DNA from: Galerina marginata
Taxonomy: Eukaryota > Basidiomycota > Agaricomycetes > Agaricales > Galerinaceae
Reading direction: 5' to 3'
DNA: 64,000 nt
Assembly (NCBI GenBank): GCA_023014335.1
Contig: JAECYW010000003.1
Span: 1,860,001-1,924,000 of the forward strand
Shown here piece after piece: positions 49,905 through 61,939 of the stretch. The notes beneath the pieces were generated by a model. That model saw only the letters and a list, made by a program, of their open reading frames with translations, ran no database searches and had not been told where the DNA came from. A program made the position numbers and the translations under genes. Within the stretch, counting starts at the first letter, position 1. The number at the start of each line of letters is the position of its first letter.

Positions 49905-50153
49905 TATCTGCGTTTTTGTTTGACCCTACCGAATTCTCATCTCTCGCCCCAGGCGTTACATATCCACGTCTTACTGGGTAATATCTCTTCTACAAGACAC
50001 GCCACGCTCTACAAGTTAGCCTGGCCTAACCTTTACCCTTCAGACATTGAGTCGTCTACAGCTACAGACCAGAGAACATTTTTACATCGCCCGCCGTCCG
50101 TTTTTGTGGCGCCAACCGTTGCAATCACACATTGTATTCAGTATGTTTTTCTA
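49905..50153 (+). repeat. Diverged duplicate, unit B
   Basis: This is the partner of unit A about 430 bp downstream and in direct orientation. A short echo, CTTTTGACGCTCA, at about 49873-49885 matches the 3' part of unit A and suggests a third, partial copy between them. Confidence 0.6.
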
Positions 50154-50776
50154 AGTCTCCCATTTCAAGAAGCGGGGGACTAATCATCTTGCAGTTCTTT
50201 TCCTTCCTTATTCTCGTGTAGATACAGTATATTTGAATGCGGTTTGCCTACATTGAAATCCAACGCACAATTTACACCAACCCCTCACAACACGTTCCAT
50301 GGCATATTTTATTATTTTTAGTATTACATTGTCTAATTCCTGCTTCTCGTTGCCGTCTTCATTTCTATTTCACAACATAAAAAATATTGCCACAGCACCC
50401 TGTAAAATTTGAAGGCCGTTTCAGCGCGAATATGTCATGTTAGGCGAGAAACTGAGTCCAGGCAGCCGACTTATGGCGAGGCAAATGTGTCAGTGAAAGA
50501 CTCTGTAATCGTCACGCGGCCAGAGGTTAGGAAAGTGTCCCAGCAGCTGTTATGGTTTCCTTTGGGTGTAGCAGCACACCATACAATCAGAGCTGGACCA
50601 AAGCCCTCTTCGTCGTTTGAAATCATGGCCGATACCTTCATCAGTTGAGGTCAAAGGACAGTTGATGCAACAATAATAAGCGCCGGACAAGAAAAACATA
50701 GGTGAGAAATAATTTTCGAATTCCAAGGTTGAAGCGTAAACAAGCGACTTATACACCGTGCACAATCATTCACACC

Positions 50777-51887
50777 TCATCCTCGTACACGGACAACCTT
50801 TCTCTTTCCTTTAGCTCCAGCTCCAGGGCCTGTTCCACCTGCTCCTGGTGCACCGGCTCCAGCAGCTCCAGCACTGTCCGTAGCGTTCATCCCGGCCTTC
50901 ACCGTCTCGATCAGGACGCCGCTGGATAAGGCGGGCGAGTACGGAGATACTCGGTTGGCGAGAGAAGGAAGAGGTTCTGGAGGGACGGGCAGCTTGCGAC
51001 CCCCGGCACGGGTGGAAGTACTGGAAGCCGAAAGAGCTTTGGATTTGGCGAGAGAAGACGACACCGGCTGTTTTCCTTTATCCTTGCTTGGTGTAGATGT
51101 TGGTGGTGTCGCAGGCGTTGTGCTGTTGTTGGGCGAAAGAACCGACGATGGGGCATTGGAGGTGGTGTAAGGCGGCTTGGGAACATTCTCGGGTTTAAGG
51201 AGCTGGATCTGAAGACACACCATCTCGAGGAGTTGTTTCTCTGTGTTCAGATCAGCAACGAGAAGGCGCCGAGTTAGGAAGCCAGAAACTGACTGGTCTT
51301 GATCGCAGGATTAATGAGCTTGTCATCCTTCTTCCACTGCACCCTGACGCGCCCAGGGTTTTCCCAATCTCGCGGATGCGCCTTGTTGACCTCATGTAGA
51401 GTACCCAGGCCCAAACGGGTGGTTGCATCGGCGATGTCTTTGCTGAGAGGCCACCACAAGCTCTTGGCACGTTGTACGCGTCGCTGGCCTGTTCCGTAAG
51501 GACGCTTGGCGTCTATGTAGATCGGGTAGATGCATGTCCAACTTGGGTTGAAGATAGGCAAAAGCGGGCAAAAATATAGGTCAGCCTTTGAAAGAGACGG
51601 GGAACGGAGGGTGAAATGCACTTCTTGTAAGGTGTGATATCGGTCACTCGATTCGCATTCGCACTCGAAGCTGTGATTGCCTCCTTCGAGGCCGAGTCTG
51701 GTCTTCCTTGATAGCGAGGAGATGCAGGCCCTGCTTTTGAATTAATATGGGGCTCGAATTCGTCGTCTGATATGTGCATCTCCTCTAGGAGGGGACCTCG
51801 TGAGCCTGTGTTTGGCAATGGCTGCGAGGGAAGCGGGAGATCGGTGTCGTCGTCGAACTCCTCGACTATCGCTGCTCGACGAGACAT
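50777..51887 (-). CDS. SEC65: Signal recognition particle subunit SRP19 (Sec65)
   Basis: This protein binds SRP RNA helices 6 and 8 and promotes loading of SRP54 for co-translational targeting to the ER. Three exons (51887-51622, 51541-51294, 51240-50777) give 325 aa. The first 85 residues are an acidic, disordered leader. The SRP19 fold follows, about residues 88-185: WTCIYPIYIDAKRPYGTGQR, then a RAKSLWWPLSKDIADATTRL stretch and HPRDWENPGRVRVQW, then KKQLLEMVCLQIQL. The tail of about 115 residues is Ser/Pro/Thr- then Gly/Ala-rich and ends with the basic KGKRKVVRVRG. Long leaders and basic tails also occur in yeast Sec65. The gene diverges from the membrane-protein gene at 52330. Confidence 0.93.
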
Positions 51888-52329
51888 TTTCCTCGGTTAT
51901 CGGTGTCTTTGATATGATGGGGTGGATTTGGAGCTCCAAGAGGTTATCGAGAGGTTAAGGGCTGGTATTGGTTTTCGTCAATGTTGCGTAGGTGTGCGTC
52001 TGGTGATCGTCTTACTTTCCCACCGTATATTGATCTGCCTGCATGCTTTTTGAGCTTGTTCCCAACTTGTTCTTCTATTCTTCTACTTTGATCACACAGT
52101 ACGCCAGATAGCTGGCTCGTTGCGAAGTCGTATTACACAAACCGGCGATACCGATTTCGAGGCGAATTGCGTCAGAATTTTACGACATCGTCGCCGCCAA
52201 TGTTGTGCTCAAAGTGGATAGACATGGAACATTATTATCCGGCTGAGTTGCCTTGAAGTCCTGGGGGTGAGTTATAACCGAAGCCATCTGGAGACGGTCC
52301 TGAAACAACTCGGCCTCGAACCAAACACG
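51888..52329. promoter_or_regulatory. Divergent intergenic region between SRP19 and a membrane-protein gene
   Basis: 442 bp between two divergent starts, presumably holding both promoters. I see no specific motif worth naming. Confidence 0.4.
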
Positions 52330-53866
52330 ATGTCACTTGCCCTCGCAGTGCTACTTCTCTCGCAAGGCTCAACCCAAGCCGCACCTCTCTCGCACCTCTT
52401 GAGAGATAGCTTACTACCACCAAGTCCGGACCAATGCACATGCCCTGATCAGCGAACAGTCTGGGACATCCTCTGGAACTGCCTGGCGACCATCTTCGTG
52501 TGCTCCTGGATATCTGTCCACCCAAACCTACCTGCACCTGGCGATTCATGGGGGAGGATAGCTTTGCGTCGGCTAGAGCTGATCTTTTGGGCACTTATCT
52601 CTCCGGAAATGATCATCCTTTGGGCAATGCGTCAGTGGTTTGGTGCCCGGAACCTAGCGCGGTTGTATCGTGGTTCGTCGTGTCGTCGTTTTATACATTC
52701 CTTGCTTATGATAAAGTCGTACAGAGAAAGGGTGGACGAAGACTCATGGCTATTTCATACAGATGGGTGGCTTTATGTTATATCACAGAGGACAGCCGCA
52801 GGAAATACTGTCCCCTGAAAAGTTGAAAGAACTCTACCAAGACGGGAAGATCGAGTTCCCTACAATTACCGAAACAGAAATCCAGGACCGTAGCAAGGCA
52901 GACCCCATCGCTAAAGCCCTCGTCCTCGGTCAGACAACGTGGTTCATAGCTCAATGTATAGCACGCCGGATACAGGGACTCGCCCTCACCGAGCTTGAGT
53001 TGGTCACTGTCGCTTTCGCCTTCCTCAACGGGTTCATGTATTTCCTGTGGTGGAACAAGCCGCTTGACGTCCGGTCCTCTGTACCCATTCACCTTTTGGA
53101 TATTCGCAAGACGAGATCAACGGACATAAACTTCGATAATGGTGAGTACCCAACATTTGGAAATCATCAACATAAGTAAACCCATACGGCAGGAACAATC
53201 CTAGAGGAGATGTCACTAGGCCATCAGCTCAAGAATTTGTTTCTGGATATGTTACACTTCATTGTCTCTCCTTTTCGCCAGGGCACAAGCTGGATATGGA
53301 AGCTTATCGAGAATAAAGGCGTTTTATGGGTTCTCCACGCAATTTTTATCCGTGGTCCAAGACACGGATTCGTCTTCATGTACACCCGACTCGGCGATGT
53401 CATCGAAACAGCTTCCACCACCACCATCCAGAAGGGCCAAATGCGAGTGGACACCTTCTACGCCGCCTACACCGTCAACTTGGAACTGCAGCAATGCATG
53501 GCCGTCACTTCCAGCATCGCAGTCGCTTTTGGTGCGATTCACTGCGTGGGCTGGTATTTTTCGTTCGCCTCTCGTGCCGAGCTGCTGATTTGGCGGATCT
53601 CGTCTGCGGTCATCACCGTCGTTCCATTTTCCATGGTCATTGGAAGCGTCTTCGTCATTCTGAAGGAGAATATACGCGCTGGACCATATGGAGAGATGAT
53701 TGCCATACCTTTGACCACGGCTGTTAGTGTTTTCATGGTGCTCGCACTGCCAGTGTACATTATCTCCCGCCTTTTTTTGTTGGTTGAGGCTTTTATTGGA
53801 CTAAGAATCGTCTCACCCGAGGCTCTTGCCAATATCGACTGGTTGTCTTTCGTCCTTCATAGCTGA
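52330..53866 (+). CDS. Multi-pass membrane protein, basidiomycete family of unknown function
   Basis: Three exons (52330-52672, 52725-53141, 53193-53866; introns 52 and 51 nt) give 477 aa. It opens with a signal-like stretch (MSLALAVLLLSQGSTQAAPL). A motif block I associate with a large mushroom family follows: CPDQRTVWDILWNCLATIFV, SWISVHPNLPAPG, then KGWTKTHGYFIQMGGFML after the first splice. Hydrophobic segments occur near residues 48-65, 85-105, 190-210, and several in the last third (IAVAFGAIHCVGWYF, AVITVVPFSMVIGSVFVIL, AVSVFMVLALPVYIISRLFL). It ends IVSPEALANIDWLSFVLHS. No catalytic motif is visible. The acceptor at 52723-52724 was chosen because it alone restores the family frame. Confidence 0.8.
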
Positions 53867-54211
53867 CCTTTATCTGGTCTCGACTCCATGGCTTCGTGGG
53901 TCGGCAAAGAAAGACGTCGAGCGACCAAAACCAGGAAGGACTGGTTAGTGGAGATCGACTGCGAATGGCTGGCTGAAACAGTATAGCGATAGGCTTTCGT
54001 GGATTCTTTTACAATAGCTTGTTCTTTCCAATCTAATGTAGTTGCATATGTATATATGCCATAGATTATGCAAAAGCCGTTATCCTACTGATATTCTGTT
54101 TTGTGCAAGTCTTTCGGGGCATAGAGTGGCAGAACATTTTCGAGGTCAGCATCGATCACAGTCAATCACAGTCGTACTCATCAGGACTCGGCGTTGAACT
54201 CGGAGGCAAGT

Positions 54212-54217
54212 CACGTG
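54212..54217. promoter_or_regulatory. CACGTG E-box upstream of the small membrane-protein gene
   Basis: The palindrome TCACGTGA lies about 105 bp upstream of the ATG at 54321. It could bind a bHLH factor; the only evidence is the site and its position. Confidence 0.3.
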
Positions 54218-54320
54218 ATGGTCGGGCACAGCTCTCGAGTCTCCGTCTGTTCATTCTCCACCGCGTCAGCCTTTAATTCTTCCACTCACCAACACCTTGG
54301 CCGGTTTTCATGCAGCTCAG

Positions 54321-55020
54321 ATGCTGCTGCGGATGCGCTCGCCATCAGCGGCCAGAAGTTACCATCTAATTCTGTATGTGTCCTCCCTCAAATGTATTCC
54401 AAATTCTCATTCACATCGACAAAATCATTCGCCACACAGAGTGATATTTGCCTGGATTTGCCTCAACCCAATACTGGTTTTTGCAGTACCTAACGAAAAA
54501 GAGAAGTTTGTACCCATACAGCCACCCCCGCCTCCTAGCCAGGCCAACAACGACACGAAAAATAACAAACATCTGCTCTGTACTCCCTTTGGCGCATGCG
54601 AACCATGTCCGAATGATGCTGTTCGTCTCTATTCTTCTACTCATCAATAAATCCACTGAATTCAGTGACTTTTACCTGTAGATGAATGAACCATTCTGCC
54701 AACCTTTTGGGAACCGCCGACTCATGCACTGCGTAAACAGCACTTCCAGTTCAGCCTCAGACTCCACTAAAGGCGGCGGAGCCTCTTCTCGTCCAGGAAC
54801 CTCGCATTTTATCGACGAAATACCCGCCTGGGAGTCGTGTGGGCGTATACCAGCGAAGGAGCGTGCAGACTTCTACGAGTTCATTGCGTGCAATGTTTTA
54901 TTTGCTGCGGTCGCCCTAGGAGTCCTGTTGTTCCGCGAGCGAAGGCTGAGAATGGGGAGAGCGAGGATGCTTGCTGCGCGGATTGGAATTGGCGTTGGAG
55001 GTGTGATGGGCAGGCGGTGA
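54321..55020 (+). CDS. Small signal-anchored protein with a Cys motif, unrecognised family
   Basis: Three exons (54321-54373, 54440-54620, 54682-55020; introns 66 and 61 nt) give 190 aa. Splicing of exon 1 to 2 creates a continuous hydrophobic segment (YHLILVIFAWICLNPILVFA), then a Pro-rich linker. Next come a striking Cys-containing block, CTPFGACEPCPNDAMN, and EPFCQPFGNRRLMHC across the second splice. A Ser/Gly-rich spacer leads to an IPAWESCGRIPAKERADFYE segment and a single transmembrane helix (FIACNVLFAAVALGVLLF) with basic flank RERRLRMGR. The layout suggests an ER or secretory-pathway membrane protein with a small lumenal Cys domain. I know no function for it. That both splices restore the motif supports the gene. 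Confidence 0.65.
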
Positions 55021-56183
55021 AGCTGAGGGAATGGGGGTTGATTAATGGCCTACAGCACTCTTTTATTATGATGGTCGAATTTAATTCTTACGACGCCTTA
55101 ACTGTGAGTCTCAATCTTAAAATTTTCCCAATCAGAGGAAGAGTAGCTGATATCCCTGTCATTTATCCAGTATTGTCTTCATTTTGTTATGTTACAGCTA
55201 TCCTGTTCGCCTCTGTTCGCATGCTTCAACTTCATGTACACATTATCCATATGGCCAAGCACGGTGTCTTGTTCATAGTTCAAGCGAGAGGCCGACGTCC
55301 ACTCTTCATCAAGCGTTGGATAAGAGGCAAGTGAAGCCCATGTTTTGCACTGACCTCCTTTATTTCATCTACCAAGCTCCATTTGGTTTACTGGTCGTCG
55401 TGGTGCATGCTTCAGACTGTGAACCTTGCTTTCGAACTTCCTCTAAGAGTCCAGTGCGTAGTCTGACCTCTGCATCACTCCATGATCCACATGCTTATAG
55501 AGATCGCCGAATTAGGGAACAATCTCCCCTACCGCCTTGGTATTCAATGTCAACTTTTCTAATCAGATACTTGCCGAGTTCCTGCCCTTTCAAACTGCCT
55601 ACTCAGTGAATTATCACACTCTACTCTTGCCCCATTGTCGAGGTTTGGATCCAGAGTGGTATGTTTTTCGCACGAACATGCAGGCAGTGGACGAGATACA
55701 CGTGTTGTTGACGTTCCTGCCTCGGCTTCAAGTTTTGAGATTCCCGAGTTTCCGAAGTTTTGACCATCTACACCTCGAGGCCCCAGGGGCCAGGGCCCAC
55801 GGCCATCTTATCGGTTTTACGACCTTCTGCGACTGGCTGGCCTTGAGAAGTCACAACTTGCCACGCACACTTTCCTATGATACCGATCTCGTTGCCGCCA
55901 TCCCATCCCCTCGTGCACTTTCCTCTGGCCTCGAGCTCATACTCCGCGATGCTCAGCTGACCATCCTCCCCTTCTCCGCGTCCTCGCTTTCCCCAAAGAA
56001 CAAGCAAGACCCGTTAAGCTGCGTCGCAAGTTTCGGAATTGGAATCGTACGTTAGACGCGTTTCATTACACTATATCAGCTTTTGATAGCAGGGCCTTGT
56101 TATTCACCTTCCCCCTCTCGACTGTCGTCCAGTCGTTGAAGTGCTCTTCGTCTTCTTCTGACCTCCACACTGTCGCCGGCAGA
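55021..56183. other. Intergenic with a possible open frame (55537-56055 +)
   Basis: A 172-codon plus-strand frame at 55537-56055 contains AVDEIHVLLTFLPRLQVLRF, a Leu-rich phrase like the LRR part of fungal F-box proteins. I can find no F-box or upstream exons. It may be a gene remnant. The rest holds the chitinase promoter. Confidence 0.3.
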
Positions 56184-58000
56184 ATGCACCACGACAGCCA
56201 AGCACATATCTTTTTATCCACGCTGCTGGCAGCTGTCTTTGTCGTCCTCTCTTCGTTTCCTAATATATTAGTGGGCGCTGCTCCGCATTGCGGTCTCGTT
56301 CCACCGAAGTCTGCTGCGGTCGCTGTCCACGCCTCTACCAAATCCAACAGCAGTGGTACGGGTGCCAATGGCGGAGATGTTGTGGCTACTGGGTGGTACC
56401 CGGGCTGGCTGGGTAGCCAGCTAGAGCCAAGCCAGATCTCGTGGTCGAAGTACAGTGCATTGACTTTTGCTTTTGCGTAAGTTCTCCAAAGCTCATAGAA
56501 TTTAGAGGCTGATTTTGTGCACAATAGGACCACAACACCTGATGCCTCTGTCATCGCTCTTGACTCTGAAAGTGCAGCATTGTTGCCGACTTTTGTTACT
56601 GAGGCACATAACAATGTGAGTCGCCCTTAGTAGACGACGGACCTTGTCTGAGTACTTTTATGATGATTTAGGGAGTGAATGCCCTGTTGTCCATCGGAGG
56701 CTGGACCGGGTCTATCTATTACTCAACAGCCGTTGGCAACGCGGATAATAGAACCACGTTTGTCAAAGCGGTCTTAGGCATCGCTAGCCAATACGGATTA
56801 GATGGCATCGACTTCGAGTGAGTTTCTTCGGTTCAGCAGCGATGGGCTCGACCTCACCTCGTAACCCTAATCTAGTTGGGAATACCCAAGTCGCCAGGGT
56901 ATCGGCTGCAACGCAATCTCGGATGACGATTCTGCCAACTTCCTCTCATTCCTACAGGAGCTTAGGCAGGACCCTGACGGCGCACAGTTGACGCTCACCG
57001 CCGCTGTTGGCTTAACGCCCTTCGCCGGCCCTGGTGGGACACCAATGAGCGATGTTTCAGCCTTTGGCGAAGTCTTGGACCATATTGGTTGGCTATATTC
57101 CTTGTTCATAAGGCAGCTCTGACACTTCCTTCTTTATATACAGCCATCATGAACTACGATGTTTGGGGATCGTGGTCTCCTGATGTTGGCCCAAATGCCC
57201 CATTAGATGACTCCTGTGCGCCTGTACAGGCTGGATCCGCCACCTCCGCCTTGAAAGCGTGGACAGATGCACAGTTCCCTGCGTCCAAGGTAGCTTCTGT
57301 TTTTTCCTTGGTACTCGATGAAACCAAATGAAAATGGCATCCTTCTCGTAGATTGTCCTTGGAGTTGCAGCGTATGGGCACAGTTTCCACGTTGGCACCA
57401 GCGCTGCAACCGACAGTTCCGGACAGCTCGCTCTTTATCCACCTTTCGACAAGTCTCAGCAGCCTTTGGGAGACAGCGATATCCCAGGAGCGAGTCCGAG
57501 TAAGCACTCGATCCGAACTGTGTAGGAGACCTGGTTTCTTACATTTGCCCTTATGCAGCTACGGATCAATGTGGTAACACTGTCGGAGTGGGTGGCACAT
57601 TCAACTTCAAGGGGATGATTTCTGGAGGATTTTTGGACGCAAACGGAAATGCGGCGTCCGGTATCGACTACCGCTTCGATAATTGCAGTCAGACTGTAAG
57701 CTTTTCGCTTCCATGCTCGTTTACCTTGGGCTCAATGTGCAGCAGCCTTTCGTTTACAATTCGAGCCAGCAGACAATGATTTCGTACGACGACAAGACCA
57801 GCTTTGGTGAGTTATCTGTCAAATTACTTGGTCCAAGTTTATTTCTGAATCGCTCGACATTTTTTTTAGCTGCGAAGGGTAAATTTATCGACGATAATGG
57901 ACTAGCTGGCTTTGCCATTTGGCACATCGCTGGAGATTCAGATGATATCCTCTTGTCTTCTATTAGCGATGCGATGGGACTTGAGCAAGTTTGTTCATAG
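56184..58000 (+). CDS. GH18 chitinase, secreted
   Basis: It hydrolyses beta-1,4-linked GlcNAc in chitin, in fungi for wall remodelling, autolysis or nutrition. Nine exons: 56184-56476, 56528-56615, 56672-56817, 56876-57087, 57144-57289, 57351-57498, 57558-57694, 57743-57806 and 57870-58000, giving 454 aa. The first 36 residues look like a signal peptide (HIFLSTLLAAVFVVLSSFPN). GATGWYPGWLG-like start, SIGGWTGSIYYS, the catalytic motif LDGIDFDWEYP (acid Glu about residue 178, created across a splice), IMNYDVWGSW and LGVAAYGHSF follow in the usual order. The ending GLAGFAIWHIAGDS fits the last barrel strand. No chitin-binding domain or GPI signal is seen. An alternative upstream non-ATG extension to 56097 was rejected. 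Confidence 0.93.
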
Positions 58001-60306
58001 ACCCCTTCTATTATATTACATAGAGAACGAAGGTGATGTGCCGACGCATGTCCTCTTAACGTTGACTTTCTTTTAGATTATATTATGTGTGAGTGTCATC
58101 ACTTTTTCAATGCTGCTTAAGACGAATTACTTACCCTCTTCAAAGGTTTTGTCAATAACTTGTGAATATACATTTAACTTGTGGATATACATTTATTGTC
58201 CTATCATATGCGGCTTCTTGGTCCTACCAACTGTTCACCCCCGCCGACAAAAAACAAACAACGACCACTCTCAAAAAAAATCACCTCTACAATTGCGTTA
58301 ACTTTCGCGAGTTCCTACTTGATAACATAAACATCTCTGACGCACGCCCTACTGTCTACTTCAATAGACATCATGTCTGCGAACTTGGCGATGTTGTCGT
58401 CGTCCCGCCCCCTTCGATCCGATGGTCAAAACCTCCATTGGTCTTTGGGTGTATGTCAAGTCTATGTCAGACACTCTTTCAGAAAATTGCACTTCATATA
58501 CACTATCGGAGGGATGATATGGAAAAACGAGTGCGTCAATGATATTTTTGACTCGGACACGATGGCTGTGGTCCTAAAGATAGACGATCTTCTTTCCTAA
58601 TGTTCATGTCACTGATTGTACCAATAACAGGGAGCATGACCAGGTGTCTCTTGACGACCTGTATAATACTATGTATACGTTGCTTGAGATGATCCACATC
58701 ACACGGAGGGAATCGACGACGGACGACAGACCAAGTATAACTGTATCATCTGGGTCAGGATGGCCACTCGCGGACTTCACAATCAAAAGGTGGTGTGGCA
58801 ATGGTGTTCAACTGTTCATGTCATTGTTGGGCGCTGATCAGTGAGTTGAATGGTTACCTATATGATTGTTACCTCGGAGGTCATACAAGATTTGACCGAT
58901 GATTAGGTGAATTGCTCGCTCACCCTGGCAGTTGAATGTTGAAACTGCTGCTGCCAGATAGGGCAGGCGTTCCCTTCAACGCTCACTGTCGTCCATCTTC
59001 CAACACTTTTGTCATATTCCGCCACCCCCGGCTCCACCCCGGATTAATTGGTGCTCTCAAGCAGTCGATGAAGAAGAAAGGTTTTTTTGCATCACGGTCC
59101 CGGGAAGCCAACGATCGATCTCGACGGGCGGTGCTGATTTAGTTCTTTCATCTACATAAAGAAGAATTTTATGCTTCCAGTTCTGCTGACGAAGCCCTCA
59201 ACCAAGTTTTTTACCTCTTTACCTTGAAGTGCTGGGCACTATCGACAAGGTGAGTCAGGTCAAAAACATTAACTGGTTATTTCCCGCCACCTGACATGGT
59301 TAACAGCTCGACCTTCTGCTTTTCATTGGCTACTTCCCAAAATGCGATCCTTGTCCTGTGTTCTATCTCTTTGTTTTTTCGTTTGCCTTGTACGAACGTT
59401 GCCCATCCCGGATAGAAAACCTCATGTTCCCAGGTATTATTATTCGAATAAACCGCATCTTGCCTCGAACTCAATTTATGCAGGGAAAATATCTATCAGT
59501 TACGCGCTTTGGAGGATCCTATCTTTATAACAGCGTACAAACGACCCTCCATATCAATGCCATCTGGCCGAGATGGCTTAGCTGGCGAAAAGTTGGCATA
59601 TGATATGGTAACTGTAGACCCGTAAGTCCGAGTCGTGTATCTTACTCGACCTTGGAGCTTCGACTCACAGGGAACCTGCAGAATAATTCGTGACATCATA
59701 GAACTTGCACAAACTGAGTTGGAGAGGCGCTCGAGTCCTAATCGCCGAACAGAAGATGAAAGTAATTCGGTGGGAAGCCGGCGAGAAGAGATTATATGAA
59801 TCGTCGATCTTGCCTTGGATTTGTCGCGGCTCGTAGAGTTTCCACCTCGTATTTATCTCGTCGAGTAAAATGCGGGTGTCGATATTTCGAATTTTCGAAG
59901 TCGGCACTTCATATATATAATACCTAAGCTAGATAAATTCGTCCATAACGGCTGGTGACGAGCCTATCGTGGTATTGGGACTGCAAGAGATTGCCGGCTG
60001 CCTTTTTGTGCATTGGTTCCTTGAACGATCCAAGTACTACAACGCTGAACAAATGAATGACGACGTGAGTGTTTAGGCAGAGCAACGACTGAGAGGAACT
60101 TGCCTCAATTGAGCCACGTACTATTAGTGTTCAATGCCATGAAACAAGAGGCGTTCAATATTCAAGAATGCCCTGTTCGTCAATAGTCGTAATTTTAGAG
60201 GCGATGTTATCTTTTTTCTGTATTTCTACAATATTTGTGCTTGCTTTTGCTGGTGGACATCGGCCTGTATTGATATTTCTTAGAGCGCGTCAATATTTCG
60301 GCAACC
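58001..60306. other. Gene-poor 2.3-kb stretch
   Basis: Short frames occur (e.g. 58162-58542, 58373-58600, 58936-59142, all +) but none resembles a known protein and I could not splice them into a longer gene. Promoter sequence for SWC5 must lie at the right end. Confidence 0.4.
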
Positions 60307-61293
60307 ATGACTCTTACCACGAAGAACGAACCCGCTAGTAACCTCGATTCAGAGGACGACAACGACGAAGATTATGTCCCTCCAGAGAAACAAGGTCAGC
60401 TGCTTGTTATTATAATATACCAGAGAGCTGATTCACGAGGCAGATTCCGATTCCGAGCCCTCTGAGGCCGAAGGTGGAAGCGACCGCAATGGAGCAATAC
60501 CAGAAGCGACGGTCGATAAAGAAACTAAGAAACGGTAAAAATTTCCCCGTACTACGTACATGCACTCATTCTGAGATAATTGTTTCCTCCAGGATGCGTG
60601 ATGCTCTGTGGTCTAGTTTCCAAGCGTCATTGGCGAATCCTTCGAAACGTACTGAAGCAGAGACATCAACGAACAAAATGGTCAAGATTGAACGGAGGTA
60701 TCGATTTGCTGGGGATGAAGTTGCGTAAGCCAATGGTGCTCTTGCTCCTTAGTACCGCTGTAAATTTTTAATTCCGTTCACGAATTTGCAGGGAAGTCGT
60801 GGAGGTACCAGAAGACTCGCAGGAAGCAAAGAAGTGGCCATTGTGGAAAGACTCCAGTGTAGAAGGAAAGGCAACAACTCCCACCTCGTCAGTCTTGCAT
60901 AGCCCAGTCACCTTAGCACAGGACGTCAAGCAATCCTCTGCAAGCCGTCCATCGTCATCAAATTCTACCCCCACACCATCTTCATCCAACATAGGACCTG
61001 CTGTCGTTAAGCCAGGCACTAAGAGACCAGGACCTCGAAAGCCTAAGACATCTCTAGCGCCGCTGCCAGGTCCTGCTAAAACAAAAAAGCTTACCACATT
61101 GGACAAGTCAGCGATGGATTGGAAAAGTCACCTCCAAGCTGAGCAGGTAGCCGGATCTTCGATCAAGGACGACCTGGAAGCTAACCGACGGGCTGGCGGA
61201 TATCTGGAAAAGGTCGAGTTCCTCAAACGCGTAGAGGACCGAAAGGAGGAGAATTTAGATAATATGAAAAGCACCAAACGTCGTAAACTTTAG
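60307..61293 (+). CDS. SWC5: SWR1-complex protein 5 (BCNT domain)
   Basis: This subunit of the SWR1 remodeller helps exchange H2A for H2A.Z; the family is CFDP1/BCNT in animals. Four exons (60307-60394, 60444-60534, 60593-60724, 60792-61293; introns 49, 58 and 67 nt) give 270 aa. The N-terminus is acidic with EDDNDEDYVPPEK, the DEF/Y-type H2A-binding region known from Swc5. ALWSSFQASL and KIERRYRFAGDEV follow, then a Ser/Pro-rich linker. The C-terminal BCNT domain spans about residues 190-262: KLTTLDKSAMDWKSHLQAEQ, then LEANRRAGGYLEKVEFLKRV. The ending TKRRKL is a basic nuclear-signal-like tail. Every defining BCNT-C residue I know is present. Confidence 0.93.
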
Positions 61294-61939
61294 GTGCGTC
61301 TCCACTAGTTACAAGTCTTCACGTAATCTTATGAGAATTTAGAGACGTATACTTGGTTTCCAGTTGCATTTATGCTGATATTACCATTTTTTCGTAAGTG
61401 GCATTTTTACACCGTCAGATGGATCAACTCACTCCAGTGATATTTAGCCTCGTCTTACTGTGTCGAGGACCGTAATATTTCATCTCGTCTCTTGGCGCTG
61501 TTGCATTTCTTGAACTTTTTGCTCCCTGGCTGCCGAAAGTCTGAAACAATATGCGCATAATGAAGCGGACCTTTTCCGTCTGCGAAGATTTATAGATGGG
61601 CCATCTTTTGAGTCCAACTCAGTGAGAGTGAGTATTTCACGATGTACGGTGAGCTCACTGATCCTTCTTTAAATCCTTCACCGCTTATGAACACATCTTG
61701 AACCTCCAGCAGTTGGTCAATTTTCAATGGCAATGTCAATGTACGTATAATATATTAGAATCCAGCATGCAGCATGTCCTAAGTTCGGTGTAAATGGTCT
61801 AGCAGATCGTCTACATCATTAAATATTTGAAGAATCATCTCCAGTTAAGTGGTCGTGACTTATGCCTCCAATGTTGTTAGTCAATTCAGTGCTGTACCAT
61901 TGAGATCATTAGCTTCAACTCTGAAGGACAGAGCCTGGA
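61294..61939. other. 3' intergenic region between SWC5 and F-box gene
   Basis: About 650 bp between converging genes, AT-rich. No open frame or structure I can support. Confidence 0.45.

Noticed and set aside
43299..50776. Transposon or LTR element in the gene-poor region
   Set aside because: No transposase, reverse transcriptase, terminal repeats or target duplications were seen by eye.
56097..56183. N-terminal extension of the chitinase
   Set aside because: The frame is open but lacks an ATG; the Met at 56184 directly precedes a signal peptide.
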